A stretch of 15,243 nucleotides of DNA, taken from Candidatus Aenigmatarchaeota archaeon. GTDB taxonomy: Archaea; Aenigmatarchaeota; Aenigmatarchaeia; PWEA01; JACRMZ01. Shown here one piece after another: positions 1 to 6,895 of the stretch. Within the stretch, counting starts at the first letter, position 1. Every line of letters begins with the position of its first letter. The stretch covers positions 1-15,243 of the forward strand of contig JACRMZ010000012.1 in assembly GCA_016219455.1 (NCBI GenBank). The letters are read 5' to 3'. The position numbers were made by a program, and so were the translations under genes. The notes under the pieces are model-generated. The model saw nothing but the letters and a program-made list of their open reading frames with translations, was not told the DNA's origin and searched no databases.

Positions 1-1862
1 CCGAAGTACACAACGGAAAGGTCTTGCGATGCTGCCATTGAGTGGCATGCGTGCCGGTATTTCGGCGTGTACATCACAAATTTGTAGCCCTTTGCGTCAA
101 GGGGATGCTTTGTCAGCTTCACTTCTGACCAAGGCCTGACGACATTGCGGACCTGCCGCGTTTCCACTGATAAATCGTTTCTGTTTATGCCGTAGCTTTC
201 AGGCCCCTTGGGATTTATCGAAGGATGAACGTTTGAAACTATTACAGCGGGTTCGTGGAATGTGGAGTCTACAGTCTCCCGCCATACGGGAAGATTCTCT
301 CCGGCATCGAGAAACTCGTCCTCTTCCCTGTAGAATTCCAGGCGTCCAGTCTTCGTGTACCACGGCTTCGATTCGTTTATCTGTTCCCACCCGCCGATTC
401 TCGGCGATGTCCTGGCCATCACATAAAACGGAGTGCCCTTTCTGCAGGACTCTAGAAGGTCGTTTATCGAGTACCCTTTGAGGGCGTTGGAGGCGTTTAT
501 GGTCCTTTGTATTGGGACAGTCATCTTCCCCTCCTCAACCCATTTCCACGCCTCCCCGAATCTTTTGTCCCCCGTTATTTTTTCAAGTTCTTTCGCAACG
601 CCCATGTACGTTTCTAAATCGTCCCGCACATCGAAAAAGTATGGCATCGGAGTATCCACAGATGCCTGGAAGAACGGGTTTGTGCATGCGCCGTATATGT
701 CCGGATGTTTCCGCTCTATCCACGACGGGACGCCGAAAATAATGTCAGCGTATTCGCATGTCGCCGTCCAGAACCAATCGTTGACTATTATCATCTCCAT
801 CTTAGGGATCGTGTTGACTATCACATCGTAAGCCCATTTGCTGTTCCCTAGTATGGAGTTGCCGTTTACCCACCAGGCCGTTTTGGTTGGCGTGGAGATG
901 TGGCTCGACCCGGTAAACAGCTTGTTCCCTATCCTGAGAGGCCTGTCACCATAGTTGTAGTAGTGGGCGGATTCTTCGTGTATGTATTTTTTCGTTTTCG
1001 CTGGTTTTCCTTCGTCAAGCGTATGGTTGAACGGGTCCTCAAGATACCACTGCCCTATGCCGTTGAACATCTCTAGCCTGTAGTTGCCAGCGTAGCTCCC
1101 AACTTCACCGCCGAATTTGCCTTCGCTTCCGGTAAGCGCAGCAAGCAGGAATATCGCCCGATCTTTGAGGTCGTTGTTCCAGTAATGGTTGGGGCCCATC
1201 CCCACAGCGAACAGCGTTTTTCCCTTGTTGTCTGAAAGTGCCTTCGCAAACGATTCGATGGCGCTTTTGGGGGCCCAGCATATGTCCGATGCAGTCTCCG
1301 GCGAAAAGTTCTCGTTTACATACTGCTTCACTAGGTCGAATATTGGGCGAACAGAAACCTTCTTGCCATTGATGGTGACTTCAAACGCGCCCTCAAGCGC
1401 AGGTTCAATTCCAAGCTGGTCGAAGTGAGTGCCAACCTTGTCCCTGGGAACGGCTTTGGGCAGGTTTGCCTTGGCGTCCCACATGACAAAATCCCCCCAT
1501 TCCTTCCTGAGGGCATCGTTGACGTATTGGGAGTTTTGCTCAACCATAGCAGGGGCGCTCTCACCGCTTTTCAGCACCTTGACATAGTTCGTGTACTCTG
1601 CGTTAGAGTAACCTGTGAATATTTCCGACGCCCTGAGAAGCTTGTTGGTGTCCATCCTGACAAGAATCGGGAGGTCCGTGAAACGTTTGACATAGTCTTT
1701 GTCGTAAAGGCCATCACGGATGAGGACGTTCGCTACGCCGAAAGCGAATGCCGCGTCCGTGGAAGGTCGTATCACAATCGATTCGTCCGCTTTGTTCGAG
1801 GTGCTCTGGTACTCTGTCGCGATGACCACTGTCTTTGCCCCCCGTATCCTTGCTTCAGTGAA
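1..1862 (-). CDS. NarG-like molybdopterin oxidoreductase, continuation after the UGA (runs off the left edge)
   Basis: The frame of the upstream part continues for about 620 codons without another stop and still reads as the same protein. It opens with FTEARIRGAKTVV, matching the NarG segment FFTEVRYKGTKTV. Next come STDAAFAFG and YVKRFTDLPILV, which match the NarG segments containing GTDAAMA and YVRRYTDMPMLV. Later blocks include GMGPNHYWNND, the counterpart of the NarG segment GAGLNHWYHLD, and a TATCEYADIIFGVPSWIERK block typical of the family. No Met codon or ribosome site follows closely after the UGA, so independent translation is unlikely. Either the UGA is read through, it is a sequence error, or the gene is recently broken. 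The C-terminus lies outside the window. An iron-sulfur NarH-like partner would be expected there. Confidence 0.75.
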
Positions 1863-1865
1863 TCA
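1863..1865 (-). other. In-frame UGA codon inside the molybdoenzyme frame
   Basis: Codon 327 of the enzyme is TGA. It lies between MPDGH and FTEAR, where NarG has PDAHFFTEV, so it replaces an aromatic residue. A single change from TGG (Trp) would create it. Other genes in the window use UGA as their normal stop, so wholesale recoding is excluded. Confidence 0.85.
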
Positions 1866-2843
1866 GTGGCCGTCAGGCATCTTTGTCGCTATCCAGTTCA
1901 TACCCCACGTTGTGATGAGATTAGCGTGCTCCGCCGCGTACAAGTCGAAGTCCGATGTTTTGTTCCCAGTGACCATAGGGTGCCCCGGAGGCAGGTCAGT
2001 GTGCCATGCATAGGAGTCCCACGTGTGGGCGCCTTTGGCCTCCGCAGGGGCCACGTTCCTTACCCACGCATCCAAAAGAGCCATGTGATTGGCGAATCTT
2101 TCAAGTCCTGTAAACCGCAAAGCGCTGAGCCATGCCATACTTGCCCTGAACTTCAGCGTGGAAACTCCGGAACCTTCGGTTTTGTCAACCATGGCAACGT
2201 CGTAACCCTGCGCAAGGAGTTTTGCCTTTCCCTCGTCACCGGAGTATGTTTTCGCTACGTTGGCAAAAACCTTTGCGGAAATAGCAAACGCTTCTTCCCA
2301 TTTGACCTTTAACCAGTCATCCTTGCCGCGGTTGTAGTATTTTGGGTCCGGTTTGCCATCGCTCCCTCTGGGCATGCCGGCATCGACCCATTCTTTGAAG
2401 CCCTTTCTTATATAGGAGCCCTTCACCCGCCTGTCAGAATAGAATCTTCTCACGTACGTGTGCCCATTAGGGCACATCCTTGGATCCCACCTCGCCGACG
2501 CCTTGTTGCCGTAGATGTCTGACGCCTTTCCATAGCCAAAGCTCGGGTCGATGTAACGCACTATCCCGTTTTTCACAGAGGCCTTCAGAAGGCAGCCGTG
2601 AGTGTCATTGGGAGCGCACAGATAATGGAACTGCGAATCCGGCGTATAGATATCTCTGTATATTGATTCCCAGTCCCTATCAGGATATGTCTTCAGGGGA
2701 TTTGTATCGGTGTCAATTGGAGCGATGTATGCGAAGTCGAGTATCTTTTCAGGGACCTTTGCCAAAGCGCTTTTTGTCATTATTGTTCCACTGGCAACTG
2801 AAAGAAGCTTCAGGAAATCCCTTCTGGTTATTCCATTAACCAT
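1863..2843 (-). CDS. NarG-like molybdopterin oxidoreductase, N-terminal part up to an in-frame UGA
   Basis: This is the catalytic subunit of a type II DMSO-reductase family molybdenum enzyme (the nitrate, selenate, chlorate and ethylbenzene group). As read it has 326 residues and then a UGA stop. Residues 6-14 (TRRDFLKLL) followed by a hydrophobic stretch form a Tat signal, so the folded enzyme is probably exported. Residues 73-84 contain C76, D80 and C84, followed by C124 in CPNG. These match the FS0 iron-sulfur cluster region of NarG, with Asp where NarG has its second Cys. D283 in HTDLPP lines up with the NarG aspartate that ligates molybdenum. The ATG is preceded by GGTGGGAT on the minus strand. 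The same frame stays open to the window edge after the stop, so this is probably one gene with the downstream part. The substrate cannot be told from sequence. Confidence 0.85.
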   Translation of the reverse strand: MVNGITRRDFLKLLSVASGTIMTKSALAKVPEKILDFAYIAPIDTDTNPLKTYPDRDWESIYRDIYTPDSQFHYLCAPNDTHGCLLKASVKNGIVRYIDPSFGYGKASDIYGNKASARWDPRMCPNGHTYVRRFYSDRRVKGSYIRKGFKEWVDAGMPRGSDGKPDPKYYNRGKDDWLKVKWEEAFAISAKVFANVAKTYSGDEGKAKLLAQGYDVAMVDKTEGSGVSTLKFRASMAWLSALRFTGLERFANHMALLDAWVRNVAPAEAKGAHTWDSYAWHTDLPPGHPMVTGNKTSDFDLYAAEHANLITTWGMNWIATKMPDGH

Positions 2844-2846
2844 AAA

Positions 2847-2854
2847 ATCCCACC
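2847..2854 (-). promoter_or_regulatory. Ribosome binding site of the molybdoenzyme gene
   Basis: The minus strand reads GGTGGGAT just before TTTATG. This fits pairing with the archaeal 16S 3' end and fixes the ATG at 2841-2843 as the start. Confidence 0.5.
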
Positions 2855-2903
2855 AAAGAATTTTTTAGGAACCGAAAAGCAAGCTCGGAACAACAGCTTT
2901 CCC

Positions 2904-2930
2904 TATGTAGGATACATAATCTATGTATAA
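2904..2930. promoter_or_regulatory. Promoter/operator with three alternating 6-bp half-sites between molybdoenzyme and HxlR genes
   Basis: TATGTA (2904-2909), TACATA (2913-2918) and TATGTA (2922-2927) are separated by 3-nt spacers. They form two overlapping perfect 6-3-6 inverted repeats. On the minus strand 2922-2930 reads TTATACATA, a good TATA box for the molybdoenzyme gene, giving a leader of roughly 55 nt before its ATG. A dimeric winged-helix regulator bound here would block or control that promoter. GGATACAT (2910-2917) recurs at 3039-3046 beside the HxlR start, suggesting autoregulation. Confidence 0.5.
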
Positions 2931-3013
2931 CTGATTTTTTTTGGGCATTTGGGGAGCGCATGGCCTTTGAGAGACCTGAAAGCATATCCCCTCGAATTAC
3001 CATCCCATGGAAG

Positions 3014-3023
3014 TTATTTAAAA
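3014..3023 (+). promoter_or_regulatory. TATA box of the HxlR gene
   Basis: TTATTTAAAA is centred about 26 nt upstream of the ATG at 3045. That spacing is expected for a leaderless archaeal transcript. It also argues against the upstream TTG at 2949, because the box would then lie inside the coding region. Confidence 0.5.
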
Positions 3024-3044
3024 TCCATGTTTCCATTTGGATAC

Positions 3045-3416
3045 ATGCAATGCGAGGTCCATGCATTCCAGAAAACTCTGGGCAAAAAGTGGACGATACT
3101 GATACTTGAAGAGCTAAATTCCATTGGGCACATGGGCTTCGGCGAGCTTCTTATGAAGGTGAGGGGGATAACAACCAAGATACTAGCGCAAAGGCTCAGC
3201 GACCTCGAGAAGGAAGGCATTATTGACAAAAGTATGGTCCAGGAAAGCCCCCTTAGAGTAAAATACGCCATAACTGAAAAGGGCAGGGAGCTCGTGTCAA
3301 TATTCGTCAGGATAAAAGAGTGGGCCGTGAGGCACAGCGTCGTAAAGCACGGAATATCATCGAATTGCAACAGCTGCCCCTACAAGAGAGGGGATGATAC
3401 GTGCAGGCTGTTTTAA
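3045..3416 (+). CDS. HxlR-family winged-helix transcriptional regulator
   Basis: This 123-residue protein has the HxlR fold signature: LGKKWTILILEEL near the N-terminus, a recognition segment around ITTKILAQRLSDLEKEGII, then the wing RVKYAITEKGREL. HxlR proteins bind DNA as dimers, and several sense oxidants or aldehydes through cysteine. Cysteines here are C3 just before helix 1, and C108, C111 and C120 in a C-terminal tail (NCNSCPY and DTC). The tail could bind a metal or iron-sulfur cluster, or form disulfides. I chose the ATG at 3045 from the TATA spacing and family length. The ATG at 3027 and the TTG at 2949 are in frame and possible. The gene is divergent from the molybdoenzyme gene, and inverted repeats between them suggest that gene is its target. 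Confidence 0.85.
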   Translation: MQCEVHAFQKTLGKKWTILILEELNSIGHMGFGELLMKVRGITTKILAQRLSDLEKEGIIDKSMVQESPLRVKYAITEKGRELVSIFVRIKEWAVRHSVVKHGISSNCNSCPYKRGDDTCRLF

Positions 3417-3475
3417 CGGTTAATTCTTCTCGTGGGGTTTTGGTGCAACATCACATGAAAGCAGCGCGTGTGGGT

Positions 3476-3481
3476 AAAAAA
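3476..3481 (-). terminator. T-run after the EamA permease gene
   Basis: Six consecutive T residues on the minus strand begin a few bases after the permease stop codon. This matches the simple T-rich terminators of archaea. There is no strong hairpin. Confidence 0.35.
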
Positions 3482-3486
3482 CAGTT

Positions 3487-4365
3487 TTAAAACAGCATTT
3501 CCTCTTTTTTTGACAAAAAATATACTCCGGCTATCAGTAAAACAATCCCAAATATCTGCATCATTGTGACAGTTTCGCCCAGAACAAAAAATCCCAGGAA
3601 AGCGGCAAAAAACGGAGTCGATAGTTCCAATGCGGAAACTTGCGCGGCTTTAATCCGTTTCAGGCCTTCATAATATAAGATTGTCCCGGCACCAACAACG
3701 ACTCCGACAATTACCTGGTATGCGTTGGATAAAATTATTGAAGATGTGGATAGCAGATAAACAGAAAATGCCATTGAGGCTACGAAAAACCTGTAAAACG
3801 TCAATACTCCGGCATTCAAATCTTTCAGGTATTTCCGCATTACAATCGCGGTTGTTGCCCATGCAATAGTGGAGAGCAGCACAAACAAATCTCCCATCGT
3901 CCCCAATCGCAGCAGATAAAGGTTTTGAAACGTTCTTGTGGTCACCAAAAGGCCGGCAACCATCATGATAAAAATTCCAATGTAATCATACTTAGTCAGT
4001 TTATCTTCTTTGAGAATGAAGAAACCAATCAAGACTATGAAAATAGGCTGCATGTGGCCAATTAAAACGGCATTAATCACGGGGATTTTTGTCAACGAAA
4101 AGAAATACAGCAAATCTGCAAAAACAGTCCCAACGACGCCAAGGTAAATCAGCTTTGGAACCTGTTTTTTGGCGACTTTAAACCGGGATTTGTCCGTTAA
4201 AATTACATAGATTGCTGATGTAAAGGCGACAACCATGGACCTGATTGCAGACGTCTGGAGAAAATTGGAGTTTTCATACGCAAGTTTGGCAAATATCGGC
4301 TCTAAAGCCCACATTAAGCTTGCCCCGATAATGGCAAGAACACCGACTCTTTTTGCCTCCACCAA
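3487..4365 (-). CDS. EamA/DMT-superfamily permease
   Basis: This 292-residue integral membrane protein has about ten hydrophobic helices in two EamA halves. The first half starts with IIGASLMWALEPIFAKLAYE, and the second has STIAWATTAIVMRKYLK and ALELSTPFFAAFLGFFVLGE. The family exports or imports small metabolites such as amino acids or nucleosides; the substrate here is unknown. The start is TTG (4365) or the next codon GTG (4362). A TATA-like TTTATTAG on the minus strand lies about 25 nt upstream, fitting a leaderless message. The gene is clearly more AT-rich, with many A/T-ending codons, than the genes on either side. It has no functional link to them, so recent acquisition is plausible. 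It is convergent with the HxlR gene. Confidence 0.85.
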   Translation of the reverse strand: MVEAKRVGVLAIIGASLMWALEPIFAKLAYENSNFLQTSAIRSMVVAFTSAIYVILTDKSRFKVAKKQVPKLIYLGVVGTVFADLLYFFSLTKIPVINAVLIGHMQPIFIVLIGFFILKEDKLTKYDYIGIFIMMVAGLLVTTRTFQNLYLLRLGTMGDLFVLLSTIAWATTAIVMRKYLKDLNAGVLTFYRFFVASMAFSVYLLSTSSIILSNAYQVIVGVVVGAGTILYYEGLKRIKAAQVSALELSTPFFAAFLGFFVLGETVTMMQIFGIVLLIAGVYFLSKKEEMLF

Positions 4366-4383
4366 TAACCAGATTGAAATAAT

Positions 4384-4391
4384 CTAATAAA
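4384..4391 (-). promoter_or_regulatory. TATA box of the EamA permease gene
   Basis: The minus strand reads TTTATTAG here, centred about 25 nt upstream of the TTG/GTG start. This fits leaderless transcription and supports the non-ATG start. Confidence 0.4.
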
Positions 4392-4434
4392 CACATTTAT
4401 TCGGCTCGCCTGCCCATGCATGGTTATATTCCGA

Positions 4435-4731
4435 TTAGTGGCAGCTTTTTCCGTCCTTTTCCTTCCTCATCATGAAGATGTGCATCAGCGGGCAGATAAG
4501 GAGCATGAGATAGAAGGGGCTGATAGATAATCTGTTGTATGTGAAATAAAGAACAGCGCCGGCTACGATAATTATGAGCACGGTGTTTTTCCCCATCCCC
4601 CCGCAGCATCCGCCATGCCCATTGAACTTCTTCATGCATGCCTCAGAGCAGAACCATTTGCCGTTTGCTTCCTTTCCCTTCCCAGCCTCTTCGTTCATCC
4701 CGCACACCGGGTCCTTCCTATCCAACGTCAT
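4435..4731 (-). CDS. YHS-domain and DUF2933 small membrane protein
   Basis: This is a 98-residue protein. Residues 7-36 are a YHS/TRASH-type metal-binding finger: DPVCGM, then WFCSEACMKKF (C10, C28, C32). A Gly/Cys/His linker GHGGCCGGMGK follows. Two hydrophobic helices (about 50-65 and 71-88) end in LMLLICPLMHIFMM, typical of DUF2933. Such proteins commonly sit beside copper ATPases and CcdA-like genes, so binding of copper or another soft metal is likely. It overlaps the end of the CcdA-like gene by 14 nt. The ATG at 4731 follows within a GGTGATG string. A TTG two codons later (4725) has better spacing to that ribosome site and is an alternative. Longer upstream reading is excluded because it would lie inside the CcdA-like gene. 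It is the last gene of a four-gene operon. Confidence 0.75.
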   Translation of the reverse strand: MTLDRKDPVCGMNEEAGKGKEANGKWFCSEACMKKFNGHGGCCGGMGKNTVLIIIVAGAVLYFTYNRLSISPFYLMLLICPLMHIFMMRKEKDGKSCH

Positions 4732-5611
4732 CACCGTCCATTTCAAGAGCGCTCTTGGAATCTCCAATCTTTTTTGAAACAACCGCGATAATCGCAACAA
4801 CGATGACAGACAGAACGGCTATAAGAACAACCGGATCAACGTTTGGAAGAAGGGACGCAATGTTTTGCCTCACGGAATCCATGTAGATGTTCATTGAAGT
4901 CTGATAGCCGCTTTTCATTGCTATTTGGCCTGTGGATGAGAGGTAGAGGATTACCAATGACATCGCTATGAACACCGTTCCGGACAGCGCGTCGGCAGCG
5001 CTGATATCGATGCGCTTATTTGCTATTGAGTAGCTCAGCCGTTTGCGGAAAATCCCAAGCTTCGATGAGACGTTGGAACTGTCGACGAACCAGGAGATGA
5101 AGAAAAGCGGGGAAACGATACCAAGGACATATGAGAGGGAATATACGCCGCCCCAGAAAATTGAGCCTGGGAGGGCCGAAAGGGCAAGCACTCCTGCAAG
5201 GACTGGTGCGCAGCATAGTGTGGCAAACCCTGAGAAAACGCCGAGGGCGAACACGGACACGCCTCCAGTTACCTTAACATTGAAATTGGGATGGAATGGG
5301 AGGGAAAATCTGGCCCCAAGCAGAATCGATGAGCCTAAGGCTGCAAGGAAAAATCCGCCTATGGTGAAAATGAGATCATGGTATCTGCTGAGTATACGGC
5401 TGAACGCAGCTACCCCGAGCCCGAGTGGAAGGAACACTGAAAGCAGGCCAAGGAAGAAGACGAAGGTCATCAGGAAAACCGTCCGCTTCTGCCGGAATAT
5501 GGAGCCCAGATACGCTGGAAGAAGAACTGTGATGCAGCATGGCGCAAAAAGCGCCGCTATCCCGGCAACGAACGCCGTAGTAATGGAAGCGGTTATGAGA
5601 ATCTCTAGCAT
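4718..5611 (-). CDS. CcdA/DsbD-like transmembrane thiol-disulfide carrier
   Basis: This 297-residue polytopic membrane protein belongs to the CcdA family, which passes electrons from cytoplasmic thioredoxin to extracytoplasmic thiol proteins. Key cysteines lie in APCC (C25, C26) in the first helix and in CCAPVLAG (C133, C134) around the fourth. Both are Cys-Cys doublets. The C-terminal part carries extra helices and a long loop, making it longer than a minimal CcdA of about 220-240 residues. The ATG at 5611 is preferred; an in-frame TTG at 5617 directly follows the stop of the redoxin gene. It lies between a membrane-anchored redoxin (the likely electron acceptor) and a YHS metal-binding protein, so a role in keeping extracytoplasmic metal-binding thiols reduced is a reasonable inference. 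Confidence 0.82.
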   Translation of the reverse strand: MLEILITASITTAFVAGIAALFAPCCITVLLPAYLGSIFRQKRTVFLMTFVFFLGLLSVFLPLGLGVAAFSRILSRYHDLIFTIGGFFLAALGSSILLGARFSLPFHPNFNVKVTGGVSVFALGVFSGFATLCCAPVLAGVLALSALPGSIFWGGVYSLSYVLGIVSPLFFISWFVDSSNVSSKLGIFRKRLSYSIANKRIDISAADALSGTVFIAMSLVILYLSSTGQIAMKSGYQTSMNIYMDSVRQNIASLLPNVDPVVLIAVLSVIVVAIIAVVSKKIGDSKSALEMDGDDVG

Positions 5612-5617
5612 AACCAA

Positions 5618-6217
5618 TCAGGAAATCTTTGATATCTCAGCCGCAAGAAGGTCGTTCCTAACACCCATGTTCGGGTCGTCAAAGGCGTATCTTATGAATC
5701 CGTTTTTGTCAACGATAAAATAAGTGTGGCCGGGGTAGGCGCCGCGGTGCATCGACGATTCAAGGGAAAGGACGTCATATGCGCCGGAGGCTTTCCTCTC
5801 GGTGTCAAAAATCATGTGGGCATTGCCCATTCTTGGGACCTTTTTGATTATATCGTCCCACTCCTTTTTCCCATCCACTACAACAGAAAGCGATATGACC
5901 TTTTCATTGTTCAGCCTCGGGTCTTCTGCCAGCGCAGCCATCTGATCCCAGCACGAAGGATAGCACATTGCCCCTTCGGCAAAGAAAAGAACAACTGTTT
6001 TGCCTAGATAATCCCGCATGTTTACGCTGCCCAGGTTGCTGTCAAGGGAAAAATCGGGTGCCCTTTTGCCCACGGCCCCTGAAAACTCCAGCTTTTCTTG
6101 CTGGAATGATACGCTACCGGGTTTGCCGCCGGCCACAATAAGCCCGCCGATGAAAGAAGCGATGACAATAAGGGAGACAAGGATTGCGGCGTTCCTGTCT
6201 ATCTGTATATCAACCAT
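5618..6217 (-). CDS. Membrane-anchored redoxin (AhpC/TSA or TlpA-like thioredoxin fold)
   Basis: This 199-residue protein has one N-terminal membrane helix (about 10-30) followed by an extracytoplasmic thioredoxin-fold domain. VGKRAPDFSLDS is the usual redoxin entry strand. The active site is FFAEGAMCYPSCWDQM, with C85 and C89 as a CxxxC instead of the usual CxxC. Later elements HTYFIVDKNGFIRYAF fit the redoxin strand-turn. Family members reduce disulfides or peroxides. With the CcdA-like gene starting immediately after its stop, it is most likely the outer-face partner of that carrier. The ATG at 6217 follows the winged-helix gene by 49 nt in the same operon. The stop is TGA. The next gene is in the same frame, so only this codon separates the two from a fusion. 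Confidence 0.8.
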   Translation of the reverse strand: MVDIQIDRNAAILVSLIVIASFIGGLIVAGGKPGSVSFQQEKLEFSGAVGKRAPDFSLDSNLGSVNMRDYLGKTVVLFFAEGAMCYPSCWDQMAALAEDPRLNNEKVISLSVVVDGKKEWDDIIKKVPRMGNAHMIFDTERKASGAYDVLSLESSMHRGAYPGHTYFIVDKNGFIRYAFDDPNMGVRNDLLAAEISKIS

Positions 6218-6266
6218 ACAGTCCTATGGCATGAAACACCGGATAAGGATAGCAATGAAACCAGTT

Positions 6267-6749
6267 TCACTTGAGGAACACTATGTTTGCCATCCCGCGC
6301 CTTCTTCTTTCAAGTATCCCTTTGGTTTCCATCTTGTCGAGCACTCGGCTTATCTGTACCTTTGACATCGACGTTCCCTTTATGAGGTCGCCCTGGTATG
6401 CAGAGCCGCCGCCTTTTTTCAGCGCTTCGTACACCTTCTTTTCTTCATCATCAAGGGAAGAGGTGTCTATTTCTTTGAATTGGCGTTTCTTGGCTTCGGT
6501 TGGGGATATCATGTATACACCGCTCCCCAGAAACAGGAACGATACGCCAAAGGCGGCAATGGTTAGCCACGAAACAACACTCCTGTGAGCAGGGCAGATA
6601 GAAGGGTTCAGTGACGGCGTAACGTGAACGGCTTCGCATATAAGCGCTTCCCTGTGATCGCTTGAGACTTTTATGAGCGCGACTATGATGAGAAGGACAA
6701 CAGAAAGGCTGACTATGAGGTATCCCGCGCTGCGCTGGTTTGTTGGCAT
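6267..6749 (-). CDS. Membrane-anchored winged-helix regulator with an external Cys/His loop
   Basis: This 160-residue protein has two membrane helices (about 9-27 and 58-80) and a C-terminal winged-helix domain (about 100-160). The domain contains DEEKKVYEALKKGG, a helix-turn-helix around MSKVQISRVLDKME and a basic wing ERRRRGMANIVFL. It resembles the MarR-like domains of archaeal membrane regulators. The predicted topology puts residues 28-57 outside. This loop holds C38, H42, C52 and H55, arranged C-x3-H-x9-C-x2-H, a plausible metal site or redox switch. As first gene of the operon encoding a redoxin, CcdA and a YHS protein, it probably controls the operon or the divergent one. The ATG is fixed by a TATA box 26 nt upstream. 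Confidence 0.72.
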   Translation of the reverse strand: MPTNQRSAGYLIVSLSVVLLIIVALIKVSSDHREALICEAVHVTPSLNPSICPAHRSVVSWLTIAAFGVSFLFLGSGVYMISPTEAKKRQFKEIDTSSLDDEEKKVYEALKKGGGSAYQGDLIKGTSMSKVQISRVLDKMETKGILERRRRGMANIVFLK

Positions 6750-6771
6750 TGCAATATAACGCGCGTCACGC

Positions 6772-6778
6772 TTTTAAA
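6772..6778 (-). promoter_or_regulatory. TATA box of the winged-helix/redoxin/CcdA/YHS operon
   Basis: TTTAAAA on the minus strand is centred 26 nt upstream of the ATG at 6749, fitting a leaderless transcript. The 9-mer TTTTAAACA (6772-6780) recurs in the same orientation at 6821-6829 within this divergent promoter region. Confidence 0.5.
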
Positions 6779-6862
6779 CACTGCCTTGGCGGAAAGGGTT
6801 TTTCCTGTCTTTGGAAGGCATTTTAAACATATCAATCAGCAGAATGTCTCCGGGACGCTGTC

Positions 6863-6870
6863 ATATTTTA
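6863..6870 (+). promoter_or_regulatory. TATA-like box of the CCAHH membrane protein operon
   Basis: ATATTTTA is centred about 29 nt upstream of the ATG at 6896, so the message would be leaderless or nearly so. ATGTCT (6844-6849) and AGACAT (6886-6891) flank it as distant inverted half-sites and might bind a regulator. Confidence 0.35.
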
Positions 6871-6895
6871 GTCTTGTTATCCATTTAGACATCAA

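Noticed and set aside
1425..2312. Long plus-strand open frame (295 codons) opposite the molybdoenzyme gene
   Set aside because: It is antisense to a well-supported coding region; its translation is Arg/Cys/Val-rich with no domain. It arises from the codon bias of the opposite strand.
2949..3044. N-terminal extension of the HxlR protein from a TTG start
   Set aside because: The extension covers the TATA box, has no family similarity, and leaderless spacing points to the ATG at 3045.
4414..4423. Perfect 10-bp palindrome CCATGCATGG between the permease and YHS genes
   Set aside because: It is short, single, and not followed by a clear T-run, so chance cannot be excluded and no role is supported.
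5043..5723. Plus-strand open frame (226 codons) opposite the CcdA-like gene
   Set aside because: The translation is Arg/Pro/Thr-rich and low in hydrophobic structure, while the minus strand encodes a clear CcdA-like protein with APCC and CCAP motifs.
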